The notes under the pieces are model-generated. The model searched no databases. It was not told the origin of the DNA and worked only from the letters and a program-made list of their open reading frames with translations. Shown piece after piece: positions 53,522-61,578 of a stretch of DNA of 64,000 nt. Position 1 is the first letter of the stretch. Each line of letters opens with the position of its first letter. Origin of the DNA: Bacteroidota bacterium (lineage in GTDB: Bacteria > Bacteroidota > Bacteroidia > Palsa-965). Made by a program: the position numbers and the translations under genes. Location of the stretch: assembly GCA_006218065.1 (NCBI GenBank), contig VBWE01000003.1, forward strand, positions 62,001 through 126,000. The letters run 5' to 3'.

Positions 53522-54064
53522 TCAATCCGTAGAAAGCTTCGCGAAAAGTGTTACCGTCTGGTACCTGCCCTTGAAAAAATAACGCTCGCGCAAAACGCCT
53601 TCGCGCGTAAAGCCGCATTTCTCCAGCACGCGTTCCGACCCCGTATTGTCGGGATCGACAATCGCTTCTGCCCGGTGGATGAGCAGGGATTCGAATCCGT
53701 ACCGCACCACAGCCGTAAGCGCTTCCGTGGCAAGACCTTTATTCCAGTAATCTTTCCGCAGGTCGTACCCGATGATGCCAACTCCGTTTTCCGCGTAGCT
53801 GTTGAAGCCCATGCTGCCGATCAGTTCCCCCGAACGTGAACCGGTGAGACAAATTCCCCAGCGCAGTCCCTGGTTCTTCTCCCAGCGTTCGTTGAAAACG
53901 CGGATCAGTTTCTGGGTTTGCGCGATATCCGTATGTGCGTCGCAATCGAAATAACGCATCGTTTCTTCATCCGAATAAATTTTATGCAGGTCGCTGGCGT
54001 GCGCGGGAAGCAATTCCACCAGCAGCAGGCGTTCGGTAATCAGTACGGGGAAATTGTTTTCCAT
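53522..54064 (-). CDS. GNAT family N-acetyltransferase (RimJ/RimL-like)
   Basis: A 180-residue acetyltransferase with ERLLLVELLPAHASDL, the acetyl-CoA loop YWNKGLATEALTAVV, and the late VLEKCGFTREGVLRE. This is the RimJ/RimL-like subgroup, which acetylates ribosomal protein N termini or other amines. It lies 1 nt after the second GNAT gene and so is co-transcribed with it. Confidence 0.88.
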   Translation of the reverse strand: MENNFPVLITERLLLVELLPAHASDLHKIYSDEETMRYFDCDAHTDIAQTQKLIRVFNERWEKNQGLRWGICLTGSRSGELIGSMGFNSYAENGVGIIGYDLRKDYWNKGLATEALTAVVRYGFESLLIHRAEAIVDPDNTGSERVLEKCGFTREGVLRERYFFKGRYQTVTLFAKLSTD

Positions 54065-54065
54065 T

Positions 54066-54566
54066 TCAGTCCGTTTCCACTATCGTGCTCCGCCGTTCGA
54101 GCAGCAATACATCGCGCCAGTGTCCGTTCATTTTCCCGAGCTTCTCGCGCCGGCCCACGATGCGGAAACCGCAGGAAGTATGCAATTTTACACTGGCTTC
54201 ATTTTCCGGAAAAATGCCGGCCTGCAAAGTCCAGGTACCTTCTTTTTCGGAAGAAGCGATCAGGCCGGCCAGTAATTTTTTCCCGATCCCTTTTCCATGT
54301 GCCTGCGGATCGACGTACACGCTCACTTCACAAACGCCGGCATAAACACAACGTCCCGAAACCGGTGAAAGCGCCGCCCAGCCCAGCATGCCGCCCTGCC
54401 CGTCGAAAGCGGCGAGGCGGGAATGCGCGGTATGACCGCCGTCCCATTTTTCCCAACCCGGCGATTGTGTTTCGAAAGTGGCATGCCCCAGCGCGATGCC
54501 GGCCAGGTAAATCCGCTCGATCTCCGGCCAGTGATCTTCAGTAATCGGATGGAGCCGTATTTCCAT
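54066..54566 (-). CDS. GNAT family N-acetyltransferase (phosphinothricin acetyltransferase-like)
   Basis: A 166-residue acetyltransferase: RLHPITEDHWPEIERIY, GCVYAGVCEVSVYVDPQAHGKGIGKKLL (with the acetyl-CoA loop QAHGKGIG) and LHTSCGFRIVGRREKLG. This is the phosphinothricin/methionine-sulfoximine type. A different subfamily from its neighbour, so not a recent duplicate. ATG 54566 is chosen over the earlier 54617 start. Confidence 0.88.
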   Translation of the reverse strand: MEIRLHPITEDHWPEIERIYLAGIALGHATFETQSPGWEKWDGGHTAHSRLAAFDGQGGMLGWAALSPVSGRCVYAGVCEVSVYVDPQAHGKGIGKKLLAGLIASSEKEGTWTLQAGIFPENEASVKLHTSCGFRIVGRREKLGKMNGHWRDVLLLERRSTIVETD

Positions 54567-54589
54567 GGTAGTAAGGAAATAAAAGTCAA

Positions 54590-54681
54590 ATGAATAAAAA
54601 GCAAAAGGCAAAAGCAAAAAGCAATTTTGGATCTGCCTGATTTTTAATTTTTGCCTTTTGCTTTTGCCCTTTGCTTTTTTT
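54590..54681. repeat. Hairpin of family C after the M16 gene
   Basis: AAAAAGCAAAAGGCAAAAGC (from about 54597) and TTTGCCTTTTGCTTTTGCCC (to 54681), with a short loop. It starts directly after the TGA of the M16 gene on the minus strand and lies before the GNAT pair. Confidence 0.8.
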
Positions 54682-57660
54682 TCAGTACCCGAAAATATCC
54701 TTCAGCGTCAGGAATTTCACCTGGCCGTACTGCTTGAGCGTATTGATGTCGAGCTGGTCTTTTTTGCCGAGCACGAGTACCGTGTAAGGTTTGCCCTTGA
54801 CGTACATCTGCTGAAAATTGCGCATATCGGCGATGCTCATGCCGGGAATCTGTTCGAATTGTTCTTTGCGCGAATCGTGGTCGAGGCCGAGCTTGCGCGC
54901 ATTTTCGTAACTGAACAGGATATTCGACTTGGTGATACGGTCGCTGCGCAGGCTCTGGACAACGGACGCTTTTGCTGCGCCGAAAAGCACTTCGGATTCC
55001 GGCATCGTGGTCAGCAGTTCGGTCATGCCTTTCATCGCTTCGGGCAGTTTGTCGGCCTGCGTCCCGATGTACGAGATGATGTAGTGCGGGTCTTCCTTTT
55101 TGCGCGGCACGGAATAGTACGCGTAGGTAGAATAGGCGAGGGCTTTCGATTCGCGCAGTTCCTGGAATACGACCGAGCCCATTCCGCCGCCGAAGTATTC
55201 GTTGAACATTTTGATCTGCGGCGAAAGCGACGGCGTATAGTATCCGCCTTTGGAAATCATCACGATCTCGGCCTGCTTCATGTCATAATCCACCACGTAA
55301 ACTGTATTACCCGTTTCCTGGCGCGTGTATTGTTTCGCCGCGGGAACGGGTTTGAGCTGCGCAGGTACTTTATGCTCGGCATTCAGCGTCATGCCCGCCG
55401 TTTTTACCGATACGTTTCCGTACAGCAGGATGCGGTGCTCGAACGAGGTCAGTCCTTTTATAATATTGATCAGTTCATCGGCTTTTACTGCGCGCAGCTC
55501 CTGTTCGCTCAGGATATTGGTTGACGGGTTGGCCGGGCCGAAAGTGCCGTAGCTCTGCATGCGCGAGCGGATCACGTTTTTATTCTGCTTATTGTCCTTG
55601 CGCATTTTCAGCTGATCGTCAACGAGGTTTTTCAGGGCCAGTTTGTTCGGCTGCGCATCGGCAAGCAGGTGCTCGAAAAGCTGGATCGCCTTGATGTAAT
55701 TTTCCGAAAGTCCGCTCAGGCTTACCCAAACCTGGTCGTCGGAAGAAAATACGCCGTACGAGCAGCCGAGTTTGTAAAATTCCTCCTGCACCTGTTTCGG
55801 GCTGTATTTCGATGTTCCCAGATAAGGTAAGTAGTCCACGGCCATGCCGAGTTTTTTGTTCGTACTCGTTCCCATATCGAAAACATAATACATGTCGAAT
55901 GTATTGTTCTCCGTATTCGGGCTGAACAGGAAAGGAATACCGGCATTCAGCGTATTGGTGGTGATGTCTTTTTTGTAATCGAGGAAAACCGGCTGGATTT
56001 CTGCGGAAGGTTTATTCGCCAGTTCCGCAAGGAAAGGCGACTGCGCATCACGGTTCACTTCTACCGGCGTGATGGCCGGTTTCACTACTTTTTCCACGTT
56101 CTTGTCTTCGCCGGTATGTTTGTACACGATCACATAATTGTTCGTGTAATTCCGGCGCACGAAATCCATCACATCCTGTTTCGTGTACTGTGCCATGCGG
56201 TCGATGCGTTTTACATAATCGCCGTAAGGAACGCCGAGAATAAAAGCATTCACATATTCGTAAGCTCTGCTCGAACGCGATTCGTACGATTTGGTTTGCT
56301 GGTATTTCATATCGGTGATCACGGCCTGGAGCAGCCAGTCGGGGAATTCACCTTTCTTCAGTTTTTCAATTTCGCCCAGCAGAAGATCGCGGGCTCCGGT
56401 CAGTTTTTGTCCTTCTTTCACGTCGGCGCCCATGATGTGCACGGAATAATCCGCCATCGGCATCGGGTAGGTATAACTTCCGAGCACTTTCTGCGCCTGG
56501 TTCAGGTTCAGGTCGAAAAGGCCCGCTTTGCCGTTGCTGAGCAGCTTGTCGGTAATCTGCATGAGGTCGGCATCGCGCGTGCCGACGCCGGGAAAACGGA
56601 AAGCCATGCCGATGCTTTCGGCTTCCGGACCGTAAACATGTTTTTCTACCGGGGCAAGAATCGGCGCTTCCTGCGCTACTTCGAACTTCGGCACCTCCTT
56701 GCGCTGGTATTTCCCGAAATGTTTGTCGATTAAACGGATCGCTTCATCCGGGTTGAAATCGCCGGCCATGGTAATCGCCATGTTGTTGGGAACGTAATAC
56801 GTGTAAAAGTATTTGTTGATTTCCGTGATCGACGGATTTTTCAGGTGCTCAATCGTACCGATCGTCGTCTGCTGCCCGTACTGGTGTTTCGGAAAGAGGC
56901 CGGCCATCAGCGCTTCAAATGCTTTGTTGCCGTCGTTGTCCAGTCCGCGGTTTTTCTCTTCATACACGGCTTCCAGCTCGGTGTGGAAAAGGCGCATCTG
57001 CGGTTTGCGGAAACGTTCGGCCTGCAGGATCACCCATTTTTCGAGCATGTTCGTGGGAATGTCTTCTTCGTAAACGGTTTCTTCCACCCAGGTATGTGCA
57101 TTGGTGCCTTGTCCGCCCATCGCCGCCATCATTTTATCGTATTCGTTCGCGATGGCGAATTGCGCGGCAACGCCCGAAATGCTGTCGATCTCGTGGTACA
57201 GGGTTTTGCGTTTTCCTTCGTCGCGCGTCTGGCGATACGTTTCGTACAGCGCTTCGATTTTATCCAGGTAAGGTTTCTCTTTCGCGAAATCCTTGCTTCC
57301 GAAAACATCCGTGCCTTTGAACAGCATGTGCTCCAGGTAATGCGCAAGCCCGGTGGCATGCGCCGGGTCGTTCTTGCTTCCTGCGCGGACGGCAACATAA
57401 CTCTGGATGCGCGGGGCGTCCTTGTAAACTGCCATGTACACTTTCAGCCCGTTGTCGAGCTTATAAATGCGGGCTTTGAGCGGGTCGCCCGGAACGGAAT
57501 CGTAGGTATATGTTTTGGTTTGGACAACCGGTTCGGTAACCGGCTGCGGGGTAAAAGCGTTTGGATCGCTTGTCGTGGTGGTTTGCTGTTTCGGTTTGCA
57601 GGCGAAAGGAAGCGTGGCTGCAAGGGAAAGAACAAGCAGGGAGCGGATGATTTTTTTCAT
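54682..57660 (-). CDS. M16 family zinc metalloprotease lipoprotein
   Basis: A 992-residue two-unit pitrilysin-like protease. Lipoprotein signal LSLAATLPFACKP (Cys near residue 22). The inverted zinc motif HYLEH lies in GLAHYLEHMLFKG, with the distal Glu in EAVYEEKNRGLD. Two M16 halves are visible, the second without zinc residues, as is common. It probably degrades periplasmic peptides. ATG 57660 is chosen; the GTG 57666 would add two residues. Confidence 0.9.
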   Translation of the reverse strand: MKKIIRSLLVLSLAATLPFACKPKQQTTTTSDPNAFTPQPVTEPVVQTKTYTYDSVPGDPLKARIYKLDNGLKVYMAVYKDAPRIQSYVAVRAGSKNDPAHATGLAHYLEHMLFKGTDVFGSKDFAKEKPYLDKIEALYETYRQTRDEGKRKTLYHEIDSISGVAAQFAIANEYDKMMAAMGGQGTNAHTWVEETVYEEDIPTNMLEKWVILQAERFRKPQMRLFHTELEAVYEEKNRGLDNDGNKAFEALMAGLFPKHQYGQQTTIGTIEHLKNPSITEINKYFYTYYVPNNMAITMAGDFNPDEAIRLIDKHFGKYQRKEVPKFEVAQEAPILAPVEKHVYGPEAESIGMAFRFPGVGTRDADLMQITDKLLSNGKAGLFDLNLNQAQKVLGSYTYPMPMADYSVHIMGADVKEGQKLTGARDLLLGEIEKLKKGEFPDWLLQAVITDMKYQQTKSYESRSSRAYEYVNAFILGVPYGDYVKRIDRMAQYTKQDVMDFVRRNYTNNYVIVYKHTGEDKNVEKVVKPAITPVEVNRDAQSPFLAELANKPSAEIQPVFLDYKKDITTNTLNAGIPFLFSPNTENNTFDMYYVFDMGTSTNKKLGMAVDYLPYLGTSKYSPKQVQEEFYKLGCSYGVFSSDDQVWVSLSGLSENYIKAIQLFEHLLADAQPNKLALKNLVDDQLKMRKDNKQNKNVIRSRMQSYGTFGPANPSTNILSEQELRAVKADELINIIKGLTSFEHRILLYGNVSVKTAGMTLNAEHKVPAQLKPVPAAKQYTRQETGNTVYVVDYDMKQAEIVMISKGGYYTPSLSPQIKMFNEYFGGGMGSVVFQELRESKALAYSTYAYYSVPRKKEDPHYIISYIGTQADKLPEAMKGMTELLTTMPESEVLFGAAKASVVQSLRSDRITKSNILFSYENARKLGLDHDSRKEQFEQIPGMSIADMRNFQQMYVKGKPYTVLVLGKKDQLDINTLKQYGQVKFLTLKDIFGY

Positions 57661-57826
57661 TGGCACAATTGATTTTCAGATAGATACTTAATAAGACGAA
57701 GATGCGAAAGTTTCCAGTAAAACGGGCATTTTAGTAGTTTTCACTAACGCTTCGCCGAAAGCAGCCGTCCCTCACAAAGTCTCGTCTCAAAAACAGGAGC
57801 TAACGGGAGTAAATGACCTGATGGAA

Positions 57827-58525
57827 TTAATCTTTCAGGCAGCGTACGGACAAACCATGATCTTTAGAATAAAAATCCCCGGATACATGATCTGTATTAT
57901 CGATTTTTACACCCATTCCTGATGTGTGTGTGCTCCACCAATAACCGATTTTCCCCATATTGCCGGACCTGTAATAGGTTTTGGTGCTTTTGTAAATAAA
58001 ACCACCCGGAAGAGCAGAGAAGCCACTTTTGTTATTACCATTTCCGTTCATCTCCCAACCGTTGGCCGTTTTCATTTTTTTAGCTGCCTTGCTGCCTAAA
58101 TAACCGGTCAGCTTTTGCCATTCTTCATAGCTGGGTATATGCCAGCCCTTTGGGGCTAATCCCCGTGGATCTGTGACCGCATACCAGTTGTACAGCTTAC
58201 CATATATTTTCCCGTTTTCGGCATTTTCTTCATAATAGCACCAGGCAGGTTTGCCTTGATTTAAAGCGTCGCGCCATTCCGCAGAAGTTTGTGCTTCGGA
58301 AATGGGATCGCCGTTACTGAAAGCAACTGCATCCAGGTTTTTGTCAGCCCATATTTGGCTGTCAATCTTTATTTCACCAAAATCGATAATCGGTTCAGCG
58401 TTGCCCGCTGTGCACAAATCGACCGGATTTGTTTCGTTAACTGCTGTGTATGTACCATTTGTGCTTCGGAATGCAGAAAGCACAAGGATTAAAGAACAAA
58501 CACCGATCGCGTTCAATCTTTTCAT
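57827..58525 (-). CDS. FISUMP domain protein
   Basis: A 232-residue exported protein with the Fibrobacter succinogenes major paralogous domain: IWADKNLDAVAFSNGDPI, NWYAVTDPRGLAPKGWHIPSYEEWQKL, GFSALPGGF, YWWSTHTS and the closing GLSVRCLKD. Such domains are common in secreted Bacteroidota proteins of unknown role. Signal peptide present. Monocistronic. Confidence 0.85.
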   Translation of the reverse strand: MKRLNAIGVCSLILVLSAFRSTNGTYTAVNETNPVDLCTAGNAEPIIDFGEIKIDSQIWADKNLDAVAFSNGDPISEAQTSAEWRDALNQGKPAWCYYEENAENGKIYGKLYNWYAVTDPRGLAPKGWHIPSYEEWQKLTGYLGSKAAKKMKTANGWEMNGNGNNKSGFSALPGGFIYKSTKTYYRSGNMGKIGYWWSTHTSGMGVKIDNTDHVSGDFYSKDHGLSVRCLKD

Positions 58526-58630
58526 TTTGTCCAGGTTTTGAATAAAGGAGGGTATAATTTATTTTTTATAAACAGCTTTTAAGCCGGGATGCTACTCGAA
58601 TTTTTGTCATTGAATTTATGCAGATGAAAA

Positions 58631-60460
58631 TTAATCGAGATTCAGGTCAAACTGTTTGCGCAGTTTTTCCAGGTTGGGGTTGATTTCCACCATCCGCGTG
58701 TATTTTTCCTGGTCGGTGTACAATTTCCGGCCGTCGTCTACTTTGTTCACGATGACAGACAGGCTGATGGACGAATTATTCAGCTGTTTCCGGAGAAACT
58801 GGAGCAGGTCGGTTTTCAGGCGTTCCATTTCTTCGGCCTGGGTGGCATTGGCTACCGAAAGCTCGATGCGGAAACCTTCCAGCAGTTTGCGCGGCATGGT
58901 GAGCGCGGTATAATCGCTCATGCTTTTGACTTTCACGGTTTGCGCAAATTCGTTCCACGAAGCGGTAAGCTGTTCTTCGGAAAACGCCGTTTCCGGCAAA
59001 CCGTAAGCGGATTTCATTTCGGCTACCACGGTTTGCTGTTCTTCAGCTTTCGAATTGGCCGTTGCCGTAAAACTGCTGATGCTGGATGATTTGAATTTCG
59101 CTTTCTGCTGCCCGCTGTTAGCGACTGCCGGGTTGTTTGCAGGAACATGAACGGGATTTCCGCCGGTATTGGAATTTATATCCGTTTTGTTTGAAACGGC
59201 CGCGGCTATTTTTTCTTCGGTGCTGACGGGTTTTTCCACTTCGCGCATCTGCGTGGTAACAAGCGCTTCCTGGCTGAGTTTGCCGGAAACATCTTTATTT
59301 ACGCGAAGGACGGGGATTATGCTGTCATTTTTTTTTTCGGCGTCCCCGCCGGCGCTGTTCAGGGAACAGAGTTGCATGAGTGTAAACTCGACAAGCAACC
59401 TCGGGTTCCGTGCGCTTTTGTAACCGATATCGCAGCGGTTGACTAAGTTCAGCGCACGCAGGAGCAGGGGCTGGGCGCAGCGGGCGCTCTGCTCTTTGTA
59501 TTTCTCCCGGATATTCTGCCCGACTTCCAGCAACTGGATGGTGGCTGCGTCTTTGCAGACGAGCAGGTTGCGCAGGTGTTCTGCAAGACCCGCAATAAAT
59601 ACATGCCCGTCGAAACCGTTGTTCAGTACTTCGTTGAACGTGAGCAGGGCCTGCGGAATGTCTTCGGTTAGAATGTGGTCGGTAACGCGGAAATAATAAT
59701 CGTAATCGAGTACGTTCAGGTTTTCGATTACGGCTTTATAAGTGACGTTGTTTCCTGCAAAAGTCACCACCTGGTCGAAAATGGAGCAGGCGTCGCGCAG
59801 GGCGCCGTCGGCTTTCTGGGCAATTACGTGCAGGGCATCCGGTTCGGCGTTTACATTTTCACTTTTCGCGATGTAGGCGAGGTGATTCGCAATATCATCG
59901 ACCTGGATGCGGTTGAAGTTGAAAATCTGGCATCGCGAAAGAATAGTAGGTAGAATTTTATGACGTTCCGTGGTGGCGAGAATAAAAATCGCGTAGCGCG
60001 GCGGTTCTTCCAGCGTTTTCAGGAAAGCATTGAAAGCCGCGGCGGAGAGCATGTGCACCTCGTCGATGACATACACCTTTTTCGCGTTCGGATTATTCTC
60101 CATCAACTGGGGAGGAATACGAACCGTATCTACCAGGTTGCGGATATCGTCCACCGAATTATTCGACGCCGCATCCAGTTCCATAATATCGATCGCCTGC
60201 CCGTCGTTGAACGACTTGCAGCTTTCGCAGGTATCGCAGGCTTCGGTATCCGCCGTGAGGTTGGTGCAGTTGATGGTTTTCGCGAGAATCCGTGCACAGG
60301 TCGTTTTTCCCACGCCGCGCGGACCACAGAACAGGAAAGCCTGCGCAAGGTGATTGTTGCGGATGGCGTTCTTGAGCGTGGTGGTGATCGGGCTTTGTCC
60401 GACTACCGTATCAAAGGTAGCGGGCCGGTATTTGCGGGCGGAGACAATGAAATTTTCCAT
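58631..60460 (-). CDS. dnaX: DNA polymerase III gamma/tau subunit
   Basis: A 609-residue clamp-loader protein. Walker A GPRGVGKTTCARI, zinc module CTNLTADTEACDTCESC, Walker B YVIDEVHMLS, SRC motif LSRCQIFNFNR. Domains I-III run to about residue 370 and the rest is the tau extension. An A10 run at 59328-59337 (codons 375-378) could cause transcriptional or ribosomal slippage. Both other frames end within four or five codons, so a gamma-like product of about 378 residues would result. ATG 60460 (MENFIVSARKYRP) is set by homology. Confidence 0.96.
   Translation of the reverse strand: MENFIVSARKYRPATFDTVVGQSPITTTLKNAIRNNHLAQAFLFCGPRGVGKTTCARILAKTINCTNLTADTEACDTCESCKSFNDGQAIDIMELDAASNNSVDDIRNLVDTVRIPPQLMENNPNAKKVYVIDEVHMLSAAAFNAFLKTLEEPPRYAIFILATTERHKILPTILSRCQIFNFNRIQVDDIANHLAYIAKSENVNAEPDALHVIAQKADGALRDACSIFDQVVTFAGNNVTYKAVIENLNVLDYDYYFRVTDHILTEDIPQALLTFNEVLNNGFDGHVFIAGLAEHLRNLLVCKDAATIQLLEVGQNIREKYKEQSARCAQPLLLRALNLVNRCDIGYKSARNPRLLVEFTLMQLCSLNSAGGDAEKKNDSIIPVLRVNKDVSGKLSQEALVTTQMREVEKPVSTEEKIAAAVSNKTDINSNTGGNPVHVPANNPAVANSGQQKAKFKSSSISSFTATANSKAEEQQTVVAEMKSAYGLPETAFSEEQLTASWNEFAQTVKVKSMSDYTALTMPRKLLEGFRIELSVANATQAEEMERLKTDLLQFLRKQLNNSSISLSVIVNKVDDGRKLYTDQEKYTRMVEINPNLEKLRKQFDLNLD
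59328..59337 (-). other. A10 slippage site in dnaX
   Basis: On the coding (minus) strand, GAAAAAAAAAATGACAGC. Adding one A gives GAA AAA AAA AAA TGA; losing one A gives GAA AAA AAA ATG ACA GCA TAA. Both frames stop at once, right after domain III. Known dnaX genes make gamma by slippage at A-runs (A9 in Thermus) or frameshifting (E. coli). Confidence 0.6.
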
Positions 60461-60570
60461 GCAGGTGAGCAAAAATAAGGCTTTTGATTCGGCGGCAATA
60501 CGGGTAATGCGCCTGCAGGCGGTTTCTTTTTCAACAATGGGGAAAATGGTTGTGGATAAGTTTGTTTATT

Positions 60571-60719
60571 AGATATGAGATTTGAGATGTGAGACACATG
60601 GAAATCCGGGACAGCCGGATAAGTTCTATAAAAAGCACGAGGTCTCTTCAGCGGAATACGTTAATCTCAAATCTCATATCTGGAAAAAGAATCTATTCCG
60701 AAGGAATTTTATACAGTCC
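60571..60719. repeat. Hairpin of family D plus a shared 23-mer end
   Basis: AGATATGAGATTTGAGAT (60571-60588) and its exact complement (60664-60681) form an 18-bp stem. Adjacent, 60689-60711 is the exact reverse complement of 1183-1205, and 60703-60719 matches 1374-1390 at 15 of 17 positions. The dioxygenase stop codon lies inside this shared end. Confidence 0.75.
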
Positions 60720-61317
60720 TCTGCAAATGAATATCAAAAATCACCGCCAGGTCGCCGTGCGTGTTCAGCGGGCTGATGGGCAGGATACGGCTTATCGCTT
60801 TCGGATCGGAAGCCCAGGGATCTTCGGTGATGTGCGGATCGCCTTTGAAATAGATCTGCGAAACAAGTTCCTTGTGCCCGGGCGCAGTTACGCGGAAGTG
60901 AATATGCGCGGGACGGTAAAGTTCGCCGTTCAGGTATTTTCCCGGAACGATCGTCTTGAACGAGTATGCGCCGTCGTCGCCGGTAATCCACTGCCCGCGG
61001 TGCCGGTACTCTTTCGACCGGTTATCGTATTCGCTTTCGTTGCTGCAATGCCAGACTTCGACAGCGGCGTTTTTCAAAACCGTTTTGCAGTCGTCGGTAA
61101 ATACTTTCCCGCTCACCAGCAGGCGCGTGCCTTTCAGGCCCTCGTAGGTAAGGTCGGCGCGGACGGGAGACTTCGCCCGGTAGTAGGGACCGAGAATATC
61201 GTTGGTGGTGTCGCAGTCGCCCGTGATGCTGCCGTTTGCGGCTTTGAGCGTGGTTCCGAAAATACTGACGGCAAACGCAGCCATCGTTCCTTTGACTAAA
61301 AAATCTTTACGATCCAT
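60709..61317 (-). CDS. Intradiol ring-cleavage dioxygenase-like protein
   Basis: A 202-residue exported protein of the intradiol dioxygenase family (catechol 1,2- or protocatechuate 3,4-dioxygenase-like). GPYYRAKSPVRADL, VEVWHCSN, the tyrosine in EYRHRGQW and RPAHIHFRVTAPGH supply the Tyr/Tyr/His/His iron ligands, of which at least the two His and one Tyr are clear. The N terminus MDRKDFLVKGTMAAFAVSI resembles a Tat-like signal but has RK instead of RR. Many exported Bacteroidota members have no proven aromatic substrate. Its 3' end lies in a repeat. Confidence 0.87.
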   Translation of the reverse strand: MDRKDFLVKGTMAAFAVSIFGTTLKAANGSITGDCDTTNDILGPYYRAKSPVRADLTYEGLKGTRLLVSGKVFTDDCKTVLKNAAVEVWHCSNESEYDNRSKEYRHRGQWITGDDGAYSFKTIVPGKYLNGELYRPAHIHFRVTAPGHKELVSQIYFKGDPHITEDPWASDPKAISRILPISPLNTHGDLAVIFDIHLQRTV

Positions 61318-61511
61318 GAGGTTCTGGTTTTTGATGTGAAGAAAAAAACGATAACCGGTTTAGCGGTATTTTCTAATTAGGTTTAGAAAACGTTTTTCTC
61401 CACACAAGTCTTGCGCCTCTTCTTGTTAAGCCATGTTAAACGCGGGTAAAACGGGAATATTGTGCCATCCGATTGCGTGATAATGCAAGATGGAGACAGA
61501 TGCGTGGAAGT

Positions 61512-61541
61512 TTTTAACCGCAGAGCACGCGGAGAAAAATT
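61512..61541. repeat. Family E repeat (TTTTTAACCGCAGAG..GCGGAGAAAAA)
   Basis: Opposite orientation to the copy at 16717-16760. It lies in the 261-nt spacer (61318-61578) between the dioxygenase's 5' side and the caspase-like gene's 3' end. The rest of that spacer shows no gene. Confidence 0.65.
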
Positions 61542-61578
61542 TCAATACATCCTTGCGGTTGAGTATAATGCAATGAAA

